Position numbers and translations under genes: made by a program
The notes under the pieces: generated by a model
What the model was told of the DNA's origin: nothing
Database searches by the model: none
Seen by the model: only the letters and a program-made list of their open reading frames with translations
Shown: piece after piece, positions 51,272 to 60,688 of the stretch
How the letters are laid out: every line of letters starts with the position of its first letter
Numbering within the stretch: the stretch's first letter is position 1
DNA from: Ovoidimarina sediminis
GTDB lineage: Bacteria; Pseudomonadota; Alphaproteobacteria; Rhodobacterales; Rhodobacteraceae
Direction: 5' to 3'
Assembly: GCF_032586175.1 (NCBI RefSeq)
Contig: NZ_JAWHTE010000004.1
Span: 244,818 to 308,817 of the forward strand
DNA length: 64,000 nucleotides

Positions 51272-52915
51272 TCAGAGGCCAAGGTGCTGGAAAACCTTGG
51301 GAAGTTCTTCGGGAATGTCTTCGGCGATCAGCCCGGGCCCGAAGGAGCGCGCGCATTCGACATGGAGCCAGGCGGCGGTTGAGGCGGCTCCGATCGGCGC
51401 GTGCCCGCGCGCCAGAAGCCCGGTGATGAAGCCTGCGAGCACATCGCCCGATCCGGCGGTCGCAAGCCAGGGCGCGGCGCGATCGTAAGCCGCTGAATTT
51501 ATGCGGCAGTTCCCGGTCTGATCGGCGATCACCGTATCCGCGCCCTTGAAGAGAACCGTACACCCCGCGCGTTCCGCCGCCGCGCGCGTGGCATCTACTT
51601 TCGAGTAGGCCGGGCCCGTCGTGGCAGGCTCTGCAAGCCGTTGTGAGATATCGGGAAAGAGACGCGCGAACTCCCCGCCATGGGGGGTGAGGACGCAGGT
51701 CTCGTGGAGCATCCCGAAAAGCGCGCTTGGGTCCTCCGCGAATGTCGTCAGCGCATCGGCATCGAGAACTGTCGCGCGCCGGGCGGTTAGGGCGGCTTTA
51801 ACCATGTTGCGCGTAAGCTCCCCGGTGCCCATCCCGGGCCCGAGGCAAAGCGCGTTCAGCCGGTCGTCTTCTAGGAGGGTTTCAAGCTCGCCCGCATCGT
51901 TCGCCTCCCGCAGCATGATCGCGGTGAGGTGGGCTGCGTGTTCCGCAAGGGCCGGGGCAGGGGCCGCGACGGTGACAAGCCCCGCGCCGATCCGCAGCGC
52001 GCCACGGGCGGCGAGGCGGGCGGCACCGGTTCGGGTGGCGGGGCCGGAGAGGATCAGGGCGTGGCCGTGGGTGTATTTGTGTGTCTGTTCCGCTTTTGGC
52101 AACCGTAAGGAAACATCCCAAAGATAGCTCCGACTATCCTCGACGAGTGGTGCGCCCGTAACGAGAACGGCGCGAGGTACGCGTACTGTTCTGTGATCGG
52201 GTGATTGTCTCTCTCGAAACTTCGCGATCCCGATGTCCTTGATCGAAAGCGCCCCGGAATACTCAGGACCGTACGCCATAATGTGACCAAGTTTCGGGCT
52301 ATCGAAGGTGACTGTAAGAGCAGAACGGGGAATTGTCGTTCCGGGGTGCCCCGAAGCAGATAAGCAGCGACCGCTGTCGAGGCAAAGACCTGACGGAGCA
52401 TCAACTGCCACAGTGCGAGACGCATAGTCATCGCCGCCGAAGCCGCCAAAGTGCCGCATAAGAATTGCAAGATCGCCTTGGGGTGGACGAGTAAGGCCTG
52501 TCCCAAAAATAGCATCAACGTAGATGTCGGCGAAGGCGGGTCCATGAACCGGGTGATCCGAGCGAAACTCTTCCTCCGTAAGTTTGCGAATAGCACCCTC
52601 TCTTTGCCACCGCTCATGATTCACCCGCGCATCCGGCGGCAGCTTCGCCGGATCACCATAGAGAAAGACCTCCACCTCCCAGCCCCGCTGCTTCAGAAGC
52701 CGCGCCACGACAAAGCCATCGCCCCCGTTGTTCCCCGGCCCGCAGAGCACCACCGCGCGGTGCGAGGTTTTCGCAAGCTCGGGCCATTCCTCGAGGATCG
52801 CCTCGACGACGCCCCGGCCCGCCCGCTCCATCAGTTCAAGGCCGGTCACCTCGCCCGAGGCGATCGCGGCCTGTTCGATGGCGCGCATCTGGGCGGCGGT
52901 GAGAAGTTCGCTCAT
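51272..52915 (-). CDS. nnr: Bifunctional NAD(P)H-hydrate epimerase / ADP-dependent NAD(P)H-hydrate dehydratase
   Basis: 547 residues that repair hydrated NAD(P)H. The N-terminal epimerase domain (about 1-215) has CGPGNNGGDGFVVARLLKQRG and VDAIFGTGL. The C-terminal ribokinase-like dehydratase domain has CVLTPHGGEFARLF and the ATP/ADP site TAGSGDVLAGFITGLLARG. By hand count the middle third (about 52081-52620) has near 55% GC, clearly below its flanks, and a different codon style, suggesting a recombined segment that leaves the frame intact. Confidence 0.93.
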   Translation of the reverse strand: MSELLTAAQMRAIEQAAIASGEVTGLELMERAGRGVVEAILEEWPELAKTSHRAVVLCGPGNNGGDGFVVARLLKQRGWEVEVFLYGDPAKLPPDARVNHERWQREGAIRKLTEEEFRSDHPVHGPAFADIYVDAIFGTGLTRPPQGDLAILMRHFGGFGGDDYASRTVAVDAPSGLCLDSGRCLSASGHPGTTIPRSALTVTFDSPKLGHIMAYGPEYSGALSIKDIGIAKFRERQSPDHRTVRVPRAVLVTGAPLVEDSRSYLWDVSLRLPKAEQTHKYTHGHALILSGPATRTGAARLAARGALRIGAGLVTVAAPAPALAEHAAHLTAIMLREANDAGELETLLEDDRLNALCLGPGMGTGELTRNMVKAALTARRATVLDADALTTFAEDPSALFGMLHETCVLTPHGGEFARLFPDISQRLAEPATTGPAYSKVDATRAAAERAGCTVLFKGADTVIADQTGNCRINSAAYDRAAPWLATAGSGDVLAGFITGLLARGHAPIGAASTAAWLHVECARSFGPGLIAEDIPEELPKVFQHLGL

Positions 52916-53100
52916 TTCCTACGCACATGTTTTCATTCTGCCCGATTTCGTGTCTATATGCACAAAAAATAGGCGCATAGGTTGGAATCAGGCGGGTTTC
53001 AGACCCCCATGAAGCCTACCGAATTGGCACTCCCCGAGGGAAGTGGTCTCACGCCCCGGGGAACCGCGGCATCTGCTTTCCAGGAGGAGATTTTTTCAGA

Positions 53101-53439
53101 ATGAAAAAAGTCGAGGCGATCATCAAACCGTTCAAGCTCGACGAGGTGAAAGAGGCGCTCCAGGAGATCGGCGTGCAGGGTCTTTCGGTCCTCGAGGTCA
53201 AGGGCTTCGGCCGGCAGAAGGGCCATACCGAGCTTTATCGCGGTGCGGAATACGTGGTGGATTTCCTGCCCAAGGTGAAGATCGAGGTCGTTCTCGATGA
53301 CGATCAGGTCGACGCCGCGATTGCCGCCATCGTCGAGGCGGCCAAGACCGACAAGATCGGCGACGGCAAGATCTTCGTCCTGCCCGTCGAGAACGCTTTG
53401 CGGATCCGGACCGGTGAAACGGGCGGCGACGCACTTTAG
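53101..53439 (+). CDS. glnB: Nitrogen regulatory protein PII
   Basis: 112-residue PII signal protein that senses 2-oxoglutarate, ATP/ADP and glutamine status. The uridylylation site Tyr51 lies in the T-loop (LYRGAEYVVDFLPK), followed by the B-loop KTDKIGDGKIFV. GGAGG precedes the ATG. glnA follows 57 bp later, the classic alphaproteobacterial glnBA operon. Upstream (52959-52977) TGCAC-N9-GGCGCA weakly resembles an NtrC site. Confidence 0.97.
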   Translation: MKKVEAIIKPFKLDEVKEALQEIGVQGLSVLEVKGFGRQKGHTELYRGAEYVVDFLPKVKIEVVLDDDQVDAAIAAIVEAAKTDKIGDGKIFVLPVENALRIRTGETGGDAL

Positions 53440-53495
53440 TCAGGGGGGCCAAGGCCCCGGAAAAACGGCCAAATTCAAGAAGGAAAAGGGCGACT

Positions 53496-54902
53496 ATGAG
53501 TAAATCTGAGATGCTCAAGACCATCAAGGACGAGGAAGTCGAATACGTCGACATCCGCTTCACCGACCCGCGCGGCAAGCTGCAGCATGTGACGGTGATG
53601 TCGGATCAGGTTGACGAGGATTTCCTTGACGAGGGCTTCATGTTCGACGGCTCGTCGATCGCGGGCTGGAAGTCGATCGATCAGTCGGACATGAAGCTGA
53701 TGCCCGATCCGTCGTCGGCCTATATGGATCCGTTCTTTGCGGAAAAGACGCTTGCGGTTCACTGCACGGTGCTCGAACCCGACACGAACGAACGGTATGA
53801 GCGCGATCCCCGGGGCACGGCGCGCAACGCTGAAGAATATCTGAAGTCTTCCGGAATCGGCGATGTGGCGTATTTCGGGCCTGAAGCGGAATTCTTCCTG
53901 TTCGACGACGTGAAATATTCCGTCGAGATGAACAAGGTGTCCTACGAGGTCGACGCGCTCGATGCGTCCTGGAACACCGATACCGAATACGAAATGGGCA
54001 ACATGGGGCACCGCCCCGGCATCAAGGGCGGCTATTTTCCCGTGCCGCCGGTCGATGATGGCCAGGACATTCGCTCGGAAATGCTGTCGACGATGAAGCG
54101 GATCGGCATGAAGGTGGACAAGCACCACCACGAGGTGGCGTCGTGCCAGCACGAGCTGGGCCTCATCTTCTCGTCGCTGACCGACCAGGGTGACCAGCTT
54201 CAGAAGTACAAGTACGTGATCCACAATGTGGCGCACGCCTACGGCAAATCGGCGACGTTCATGCCGAAGCCGATCGCGGGCGACAACGGCACCGGCATGC
54301 ACTGCAACATGTCGATCTGGAAGGACGGCAAGCCGCTCTTCGCGGGCGACAAGTACGCTGACCTGAGCCAGGAAGCGCTCTACTATATCGGCGGGATCCT
54401 GAAGCATGCCAAGGCGCTGAACGCGTTCACCAACCCGTCCACCAACTCCTACAAACGCCTTATCCCGGGCTTTGAGGCGCCCGTTCTTCGCGCCTACTCG
54501 GCGCGGAACCGTTCGGGCTGCGTGCGGATCCCGTGGACCGAAAGCCCGAAAGCCAAGCGTGTGGAAGCCCGTTTCCCCGATCCGTCGGCGAACCCGTATC
54601 TTTGCTTCTCGGCGCTTCTGATGGCCGGGCTAGACGGGATCAAGAACAAGATCGATCCCGGCGAGGCGATGGACAAGGATCTGTACGATCTGCCGCCGGA
54701 AGAGCTGGAAGGCATCCCCACCGTCTGCGCGTCCCTGCGCGAGGCGATGGAGGAACTCGAGGCCGACATGGACTTCCTGCTTGCGGGTGACGTGTTCACG
54801 AAAGACCAGATCGAAGGTTACATGGAGCTCAAGTGGGAAGAGATCTATGCCTTCGAGCACACGCCGCATCCGGTTGAATTCAAGATGTACTACAGCTGCT
54901 GA
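53496..54902 (+). CDS. glnA: Glutamine synthetase, type I
   Basis: 468-residue dodecameric glutamine synthetase joining ammonia to glutamate. Landmarks: FDGSSIAGWKSIDQSDMKL, FGPEAEFFLFDD, KHHHEVASCQHELG, the ATP site NGTGMHCNMSIWKDG, the glutamate flap NPSTNSYKRLIPGFEAPV, and the adenylylation site Tyr397 (DKDLYDLPPEE). The last places it in the adenylylation-controlled I-beta group. Co-transcribed with glnB. Confidence 0.98.
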   Translation: MSKSEMLKTIKDEEVEYVDIRFTDPRGKLQHVTVMSDQVDEDFLDEGFMFDGSSIAGWKSIDQSDMKLMPDPSSAYMDPFFAEKTLAVHCTVLEPDTNERYERDPRGTARNAEEYLKSSGIGDVAYFGPEAEFFLFDDVKYSVEMNKVSYEVDALDASWNTDTEYEMGNMGHRPGIKGGYFPVPPVDDGQDIRSEMLSTMKRIGMKVDKHHHEVASCQHELGLIFSSLTDQGDQLQKYKYVIHNVAHAYGKSATFMPKPIAGDNGTGMHCNMSIWKDGKPLFAGDKYADLSQEALYYIGGILKHAKALNAFTNPSTNSYKRLIPGFEAPVLRAYSARNRSGCVRIPWTESPKAKRVEARFPDPSANPYLCFSALLMAGLDGIKNKIDPGEAMDKDLYDLPPEELEGIPTVCASLREAMEELEADMDFLLAGDVFTKDQIEGYMELKWEEIYAFEHTPHPVEFKMYYSC

Positions 54903-54924
54903 GTGAGTTTGAGCAGCAGATGTT

Positions 54925-54948
54925 CGGGGCGTCCTTCGGGGCGCCCCG
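54925..54948 (+). terminator. Terminator of glnA
   Basis: CGGGGCG stem arm, a 10-base loop, CGCCCCG arm, then CTTTGTTT. It starts 23 bp after the glnA stop. Confidence 0.7.
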
Positions 54949-54968
54949 CTTTGTTTCGGGGGCCGGGA

Positions 54969-55029
54969 GGGGGCGCTGCCCCCACCGCCCGTGCCGAGCG
55001 GCCCCCCGGAGTATTTTGCCAATGTGGAG
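54969..55029 (+). repeat. Dispersed hairpin plus GGAGTATTT element, copy B
   Basis: GGGGGC-GCT-GCCCCC hairpin (54969-54983), then CCCCCCGGAGTATTTTGCCA and ATGTGGAG. It lies between glnA and the sulfotransferase gene. Confidence 0.65.
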
Positions 55030-55121
55030 GGGCAGCCTGGCAGACGGGGCATTGCCGGGCCAGGCAGCATTGACGATGATGGGCCGGGCGGAGCGTGCGG
55101 GGTGACGTTTGTGAGGCAGGC

Positions 55122-55841
55122 ATGAAGATCGTCATGGAGGAGGCCTGGCTTCAGACACGTCGTCTGAAGCGGCATCTGTTTCTCGAGGCGGAACGCGTGA
55201 AGCTGAACCTTCAGGGCCGACGGCCCGGATTCAAGGTTTTCTGCGTCGGCCGTGGCAAGACCGGCACGACATCGATGGAAGCCGCGCTGCGGGGGCTTGG
55301 CTTCCTGATGGGAGATGAAATCGAACTCAGGTATCGCCATTTCCTGTACTGGGCCGACCGCAACTTCGAGCCGATCCTCCGGTACTGCGCGCGCTACGAC
55401 GCGTTTCAGGACCTGCCGTTTTCAGCGCAGGACACGTTTCGGTACATGGACGACGGTCTCCCCGAGTCGAAATTCATCCTGACCGTGCGGGGAAGTTCCG
55501 AGGAGTGGTATGACAGCGCGGTGCGCTATCAGATCAAGCGCCTTGGTACGGGCGGGTCCTTGCCAGACCGTAAGGCGCTGGAGCGGGCGCCGGATTTGCG
55601 GCGGGGCTGGACGCTTAGGATCACGGAGTTCTATGGAACCACACCTGAATCGCCCTTCGACCGGGATCTGGCGATTGCGGGTTACGAAGCGCATAACGCC
55701 GCCGTAAAGGCGCATTTTCGGAACCGCCCAGATGATCTTCTTGTACTGAACGTGGCGGAGCCGGGATCCTACGGAAGAATGCTCGATTTTCTCGGCATGA
55801 CCAGTTCCGAAAGAGAGTTTCCCTGGCTGAACAAGACCTAG
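55122..55841 (+). CDS. Sulfotransferase family protein
   Basis: 239 residues. FKVFCVGRGKTGTTSMEAAL is a PAPS 5'-phosphosulfate-binding loop, and KFILTVRGSSEEWYDSAVRY is the 3'-phosphate-binding segment. Substrate unknown. An internal ATG at 55134 is an alternative start. It ends 3 bp beyond the convergent oxidoreductase stop (4-bp overlap). Confidence 0.8.
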   Translation: MKIVMEEAWLQTRRLKRHLFLEAERVKLNLQGRRPGFKVFCVGRGKTGTTSMEAALRGLGFLMGDEIELRYRHFLYWADRNFEPILRYCARYDAFQDLPFSAQDTFRYMDDGLPESKFILTVRGSSEEWYDSAVRYQIKRLGTGGSLPDRKALERAPDLRRGWTLRITEFYGTTPESPFDRDLAIAGYEAHNAAVKAHFRNRPDDLLVLNVAEPGSYGRMLDFLGMTSSEREFPWLNKT

Positions 55842-56899
55842 AGCGCGGGAAGCCAGCTTTGCCGGAACGGCTCTCCTGACGCGACCGGGAGCGATACGGG
55901 GCGGTCGTCGCGGGCAGAGGCGTAGATTGCCGTGACGAGTTCGATCGAGGCGCGCGCATCAGCCAGGGTCACTGGGCCCGAAGGTGCGCCGGAGAGCGCG
56001 TCGGAAATTGCGGCAAAGAGGCCGGCATAGCCATTTGGCCCCTCTTGTGACGATGCGACGATGGCGTCGACTTCGGGCTGGCGGGTAGGATCGCGTGCGA
56101 GATAGGCCCACTCACCCTCGGCCGGCTTGTAGGGATTGGTGCCGCTCTCCGCCGTAAGGTTCTGATACACAAGGCGGATGCGCGTTGTGTCGCTGGCCGC
56201 GCCGAGGGTGACAGAGCTTGTCACGGGGGTGCCGTCGGTGAGCGTGAGGGCGAGGGCGGCGCAATCCTCGACCTCGATCGGATTGGCACGGGTGGCCAGC
56301 CGCGCAAAGACAGAGGCGACGGGGCCCATCGCAAAGCTTAACCAATCATGGGCGTGGATCGCGTGCCCGAGGATCGCGCCCCCCATCTCGCCCGCCCAGG
56401 TGCCGCGCCAGGGAACGGCGTAATAGTCGCCGCCCCGGTTCCAATGGGTTTCGAGAGCGGCGGCCAGAGGCGTGCCGAGAAACCCGCCGTCGCGGAGGGC
56501 GGAAAGTGCCCGGGCGGCGGGGCCGAAGCGATATTGAAAGACGGGGAAGACGCGCGCCGTGCTTGCGGCTTCGGCCACTTCGATCCGGTCGATTTCGGCA
56601 AGGCTGGTTGCAAGCGGCTTTTCGCAGATCGTGTGTTTGCCCGCTGCGAGGCTGGCAAGAATTGCTTCGGTGTGGAGATGCGGGGGGAGGCAGATGTCGA
56701 CGATATCCAGGTCGGGATCGGCGAGCAGGCTTTCGAAATCGTCGGTGACAGTGAGTTCGCCCGCGATGGCTCGGGTGCGGAAGAGGTCGAGATCGCAGAT
56801 CGCGGTGACCTCGAAGCGGTCGGGCAAGGCGCGGTAGGCTTCCAGATGCTGGGCCCCGATTCCGGCGCCGACGATGGCGGTGCGCAGGGGATCAGCCAC
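55838..56899 (-). CDS. Gfo/Idh/MocA family oxidoreductase (third of three)
   Basis: 353 residues. N-terminal Rossmann fold (TAIVGAGIGAQHLEAYRAL), the DICLPPHLH segment and catalytic-type EKPLATSLAEID. The C-terminal sheet domain has HWNRGGDYYAVPWRGTWAGEMGGAILGHAIHAHDW. Such enzymes oxidise or reduce sugars, inositols or related polyols with NAD(P). It overlaps the preceding oxidoreductase gene by 8 bp. Confidence 0.9.
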   Translation of the reverse strand: MADPLRTAIVGAGIGAQHLEAYRALPDRFEVTAICDLDLFRTRAIAGELTVTDDFESLLADPDLDIVDICLPPHLHTEAILASLAAGKHTICEKPLATSLAEIDRIEVAEAASTARVFPVFQYRFGPAARALSALRDGGFLGTPLAAALETHWNRGGDYYAVPWRGTWAGEMGGAILGHAIHAHDWLSFAMGPVASVFARLATRANPIEVEDCAALALTLTDGTPVTSSVTLGAASDTTRIRLVYQNLTAESGTNPYKPAEGEWAYLARDPTRQPEVDAIVASSQEGPNGYAGLFAAISDALSGAPSGPVTLADARASIELVTAIYASARDDRPVSLPVASGEPFRQSWLPAL

Positions 56900-57899
56900 G
56901 TTCGGCCAACTCCTGCGCGCGGATCGCTAGCTCCATTACCGCGAAGGGATGGGTTTGGGGCATCGCAGTTTCGGACCGGTCGCGAATGTCGGCAAGGAGC
57001 CGGTCGAAATAGGGAAGCGGACCGCCGGCGCAATCGATCCGCGTGTTTTCAGTTCGGTTCACGAGGTAGAGGGTGTCGGTGCGGTGCGGCTGACCGATAT
57101 CGGTGTATTTGCGGATCTCGATCGTGCCCTCGGTGCCAAGCAGAAAAAGCCGACCGTCGCCCCAGGTGGGCAGGCCATCGGGCGTGAACCAGTCGACGCG
57201 GATGAAGCCGTGGCCGCCGGGCGTGGCCAGGGATGCCTCGCCGTAATCCTGGAAACCGGGGTACTCGGGGCGAGTGGTGTTCTCGACATGGGCGTGGAGG
57301 ATGCGGGCCTCGGACGAGCCAGTGAAATAAAGGACCTGATCGATCTGGTGCGAGCCGATATCGGTGAGGATGCCGCCGTAACGGGCCCGCTCGAAATACC
57401 AGGGCGGGCGGGTTGAAAGGTTCTGCTTGTGGGGGGCGAGCGTCACGACCTGCACGACACGGCCGATGGCGCCTTCGGCCACGAGTTCTTCGGCCCGGGC
57501 GACGGCGGGCACCTGGAAGCGCTCGGAGAAGTTGACCGACCAGATGCGACCGGTTTCGTATTGCGTCCGTTGCAGGGCTTCAAGCTGTTCGAGCGTGGTG
57601 CATCCGGGTTTGTCCGTCATCACGTCCTTGCCATGGCGCATGGCTTCTGCGGCAAGGGCGGCGCGGTCCGCCGGGACGGCGGCGATAAGGATGAGGTCGA
57701 TCCCGGGATCATCGAGGATCGCCTGCTTGGTGACGGTGCGCGGAACGCCGGGATAGGTTTCGCGGAACTTGGGTTCGGTGACGGCGGGCCCGTGCGTCCA
57801 CCACGCCTTGAAGGTCGCGCCACGGGCAAGAAGGTGGGAGAGCATCCCGAAGATGTGACCGTGATCAATTCCGAGAACGCCGATTGAAGGGCCTGTCAT
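56892..57899 (-). CDS. Gfo/Idh/MocA family oxidoreductase (second of three)
   Basis: 335 residues. Its N-terminus SIGVLGIDHGHIFGMLSHLL departs from the usual GxGxxG dinucleotide motif (histidines instead of glycines), and the EKP motif is replaced by TDKPGCTTLEQLEAL. The C-terminal part has GGILTDIGSHQIDQVLYF. It may have a modified cofactor mode or substrate. It overlaps both neighbours in one operon. Confidence 0.85.
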   Translation of the reverse strand: MTGPSIGVLGIDHGHIFGMLSHLLARGATFKAWWTHGPAVTEPKFRETYPGVPRTVTKQAILDDPGIDLILIAAVPADRAALAAEAMRHGKDVMTDKPGCTTLEQLEALQRTQYETGRIWSVNFSERFQVPAVARAEELVAEGAIGRVVQVVTLAPHKQNLSTRPPWYFERARYGGILTDIGSHQIDQVLYFTGSSEARILHAHVENTTRPEYPGFQDYGEASLATPGGHGFIRVDWFTPDGLPTWGDGRLFLLGTEGTIEIRKYTDIGQPHRTDTLYLVNRTENTRIDCAGGPLPYFDRLLADIRDRSETAMPQTHPFAVMELAIRAQELAERG

Positions 57900-58951
57900 T
57901 CTGGGATCTCCGGTTGTGTCGGGGCGCCGGATCGCGCGGCGCGTTCGATGGCGTCAATCAGTGCATGGGCGGCGAGCGCCGAGCGGGCCGGGGCAACGGG
58001 AGAGTGCCCTTTGCGCAGGGCAGCGGCGAAATCCGCGATGACGTCACGGTGCCAGTCGGAGGTAAATGCCATCGGATCGGCCCCGGCGCCGGATGAGGCA
58101 ACGGTGCCGATCGTTTCCGAGCTGCCGTCTTGGCGGTTAATCTCGATCTCCGCGGCACGCAGGGCGACGGAAGCGTCGCGGTAGTGCAGGCGAATTTCCT
58201 CGGTGCGGCCCGGGAAAGCGGCAGTCGTGGCGAAGAGGGTGCCGACCGCACCGCCCTCGAAAGTGAGGCCGGCGGTGACGAAATCCTCGGCTTCCATGTC
58301 GTGAAAGCCCGTGGTCGCCGTCATGGCGGTGAGCGACGTGATGGGGGGCGTGAAGGTCAGAGCAAGGTCAAGAGTGTGGATGGCCTGGGTGAGAAGGACA
58401 CCACCGCCGTCGCGGGCATAGGTGCCGCGTCCAGGTGTGTCGTAATAACTTTGCGGGCGCCACCACGGGACAGAGATTTCGGCGGCGCGGAGCGGGCCGG
58501 GCGTTTCATCCGCGATCCACGCCGCAAGGTGGCGGGCTGAGGGACGCACACGGTGCTGAAGGACAATTCCAAGCGGGATACCGGCGGATTCGGTGATTTG
58601 GCAGAGGCGGGCGGCGGCGGCAAGCGTACGCTCGATCGGTTTCTCCATGAGGATTGGCTTGCCGGCGGCGGCAAGCGCTTCGACGATTTCCTGCCGCTGG
58701 TCAGGGGGCGTGGCGAGGATGACGAAGCCGATGCCTGGATCTTCCGCGATTTCGGTCAGGGATGCTGCGGCGTCTGGCCGGAAGGGAAGGGGGCCGGCCT
58801 GGGCGTTGATGAAGCGTTCTGCCGAGCCCGGGCTGCGGGCCAGGACGCGGGTCAGCCGGATCGAATCTGCGAGATCCGCCAGTGCCGCGGCATAGGTCGC
58901 GCCGACCATGCCTGTTCCGATCAGGGCTACGTTGACTGGGTTGTCCGGCAT
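57896..58951 (-). CDS. Gfo/Idh/MocA family oxidoreductase (first of three)
   Basis: 351 residues. NVALIGTGMVGATYAAALAD forms the cofactor-binding loop, LMEKPIERTLAAA is the conserved EKP segment, and GGGVLLTQAIHTLDLAL is the substrate-side motif. The start is the ATG before PDNPVNVALIG, with GAGGAATGC just upstream. It leads an operon of three related but clearly divergent oxidoreductases. Confidence 0.9.
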   Translation of the reverse strand: MPDNPVNVALIGTGMVGATYAAALADLADSIRLTRVLARSPGSAERFINAQAGPLPFRPDAAASLTEIAEDPGIGFVILATPPDQRQEIVEALAAAGKPILMEKPIERTLAAAARLCQITESAGIPLGIVLQHRVRPSARHLAAWIADETPGPLRAAEISVPWWRPQSYYDTPGRGTYARDGGGVLLTQAIHTLDLALTFTPPITSLTAMTATTGFHDMEAEDFVTAGLTFEGGAVGTLFATTAAFPGRTEEIRLHYRDASVALRAAEIEINRQDGSSETIGTVASSGAGADPMAFTSDWHRDVIADFAAALRKGHSPVAPARSALAAHALIDAIERAARSGAPTQPEIPE

Positions 58952-59005
58952 GCATTCCTCCGTCCCCTGGAGCAGTCTTTCGCGCCGGCGCGTGGCCCGC
59001 AAGCC

Positions 59006-60004
59006 CTAACGGATTACGAAGGCAGGCGCGCGGCCGAGAGGGATGGGGCCAAGGGAGACAAAGCCATTCTGAAAACTCAGAGGCGCGTCGATGGTGCGGG
59101 GGTTGCCTGTGAGCCCTGCGAGGATTTCGAGCCCGCGCTCGAGCGTGTCGGCGATGCCTTCCGGCAGGCTTCCCGAAGCGCGGGCGACGGCCACCATGTC
59201 GCGCCAGTTTGTGGCACGGATCGTGATCCGGCCTTCCGGGGTGCCCTTTGGGTCGACCGTCAGGCTACCGGCGGCGTCGAGCGCCATATCGCCCCAGCGG
59301 GCAGAGGCGCCTTCGAGTTCGAGGCGAGTGATCTGTGGACGGCGATCCTCGATGGCGCGCCTGTCCCACGGGGCGTCGAAGGCGACGCGTGCCTCGAGCG
59401 TCATTTCAGCGATCACCTGAGGCAAAAGGCCGGTGGGATCAATGATACGGAGCAGCGGTGCGGCGGGTTCCAGATCTCGGGTGGCGAAGCGGATGTCGTG
59501 TGCAAGTGGGTCTTCGTCGAGCCGACGGGTGACGAGAGAGCCCGAGGCCAGCGCGGCCGTCCAGCCCGCCGTCGAGGCGAAGGTCAGGTGTTCCAGGGTG
59601 ATGTCGCTGTCGTCGAGGGCAAGGTTGGGCCCCGGCACGAGACCGAGAAAGCCCTGCATCGTCTGCGACCGGATTTCGATCCGTTCGAAGGGCGAGGCGA
59701 TGGTTTGGGTTTCCGGCCAGGTGGCGGTGACGCGCGTCGGGGCATAGGCCGCGGCCGTGAAGGAAAAGACCGGCGCGTTCCAGGCGAGGCCCGTATCGGG
59801 ATCGGCGAGGGCAAGATCTGTCAGCCGGGTTTCGAGTGTCAGGGGAAAGCCCCGCGTCGCGACCTCTGCCTCGGCTTGCCAGCCTTCGCCTTCACGGGCC
59901 TGTAACCAGGTGTCGATCCCGCGCGTTATGCCCTGCTGCGCAACGACCCACCAGCCGGACCACACGATGGCCGCGAGGATCGGGAGGGCGAGGAGTTTTC
60001 GCAT
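59006..60004 (-). CDS. DUF2125 family envelope protein
   Basis: 332 residues. An N-terminal signal anchor (MRKLLALPILAAIVWSGWWV) is followed by a beta-rich extracytoplasmic domain: EVATRGFPLTLETRLTDLAL and AFDAPWDRRAIEDRRPQITRLEL are DUF2125 hallmarks. Likely periplasmic and membrane-anchored, possibly in lipid handling. It is divergent from chaC. Confidence 0.85.
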   Translation of the reverse strand: MRKLLALPILAAIVWSGWWVVAQQGITRGIDTWLQAREGEGWQAEAEVATRGFPLTLETRLTDLALADPDTGLAWNAPVFSFTAAAYAPTRVTATWPETQTIASPFERIEIRSQTMQGFLGLVPGPNLALDDSDITLEHLTFASTAGWTAALASGSLVTRRLDEDPLAHDIRFATRDLEPAAPLLRIIDPTGLLPQVIAEMTLEARVAFDAPWDRRAIEDRRPQITRLELEGASARWGDMALDAAGSLTVDPKGTPEGRITIRATNWRDMVAVARASGSLPEGIADTLERGLEILAGLTGNPRTIDAPLSFQNGFVSLGPIPLGRAPAFVIR

Positions 60005-60067
60005 GGCTGCCCTTTTCGGTTGGTGCCGTCCATGATTTAGAGAGTGCGGACAGGAAGGGCCAGCCGG

Positions 60068-60613
60068 ATGACAGAACGCGACCTCTGGGTCTTTGGATAT
60101 GCCTCCCTGATCTGGGATCCGGGCTTTCCCGTAGCCGAGCGTCGGGTGGCACGGCTGAAGGATTTCGCGCGCAGTTTCTGCATGCTGTCGGTGCACCACC
60201 GGGGTACGGAGGAAGAACCCGGGCTTGTTCTGGCGCTTGACGCGCATCCGGGCGCGGCCTGTGAAGGCGTCGCCATGCGCGCCGAACCGGGCAGCGAGGC
60301 GGAAACGATGGGCTATCTGAGGGAACGCGAGCTGATTTCGTCGGCCTATCTCGAACAGACCGTGCAAGTGCGGCTGGAAGACGGGCGGGAAGTCGCGGCG
60401 GTGACTTATGTGGTGGACCGGGCACACCGCCAGTATTGCCAGCTTTCGCTGGAAGAGCAGGCGGGACGGATCGCTCACGCCGTGGGCGGGCGCGGGCCGA
60501 ACGACACCTATCTGTTCAATACCGCGCAGCACCTTGACGAGCTTGGCATCGCCGACGAGGAGTTGAGCTGGCTTGCCCGCCGGGTGCGGAAGATCAAGGC
60601 CGGACCACAATAA
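60068..60613 (+). CDS. chaC: Glutathione-specific gamma-glutamylcyclotransferase (ChaC-like)
   Basis: 181 residues. LWVFGYASLIWDPGF is the substrate-binding GYxSL motif and LRERELISSAY holds the catalytic glutamate. TYVVDRAHRQYCQLSLEEQA is also typical. The enzyme splits glutathione into 5-oxoproline and Cys-Gly in the cytoplasm. The start is the ATG before TERDLWVFG. Confidence 0.9.
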   Translation: MTERDLWVFGYASLIWDPGFPVAERRVARLKDFARSFCMLSVHHRGTEEEPGLVLALDAHPGAACEGVAMRAEPGSEAETMGYLRERELISSAYLEQTVQVRLEDGREVAAVTYVVDRAHRQYCQLSLEEQAGRIAHAVGGRGPNDTYLFNTAQHLDELGIADEELSWLARRVRKIKAGPQ

Positions 60614-60688
60614 TTTGCGTGTTGGCAGGGGCAGACGCAGCCTCTATTGTGTTTAACAACGATAACCAGCGGCAGGACAGGCCTACAT

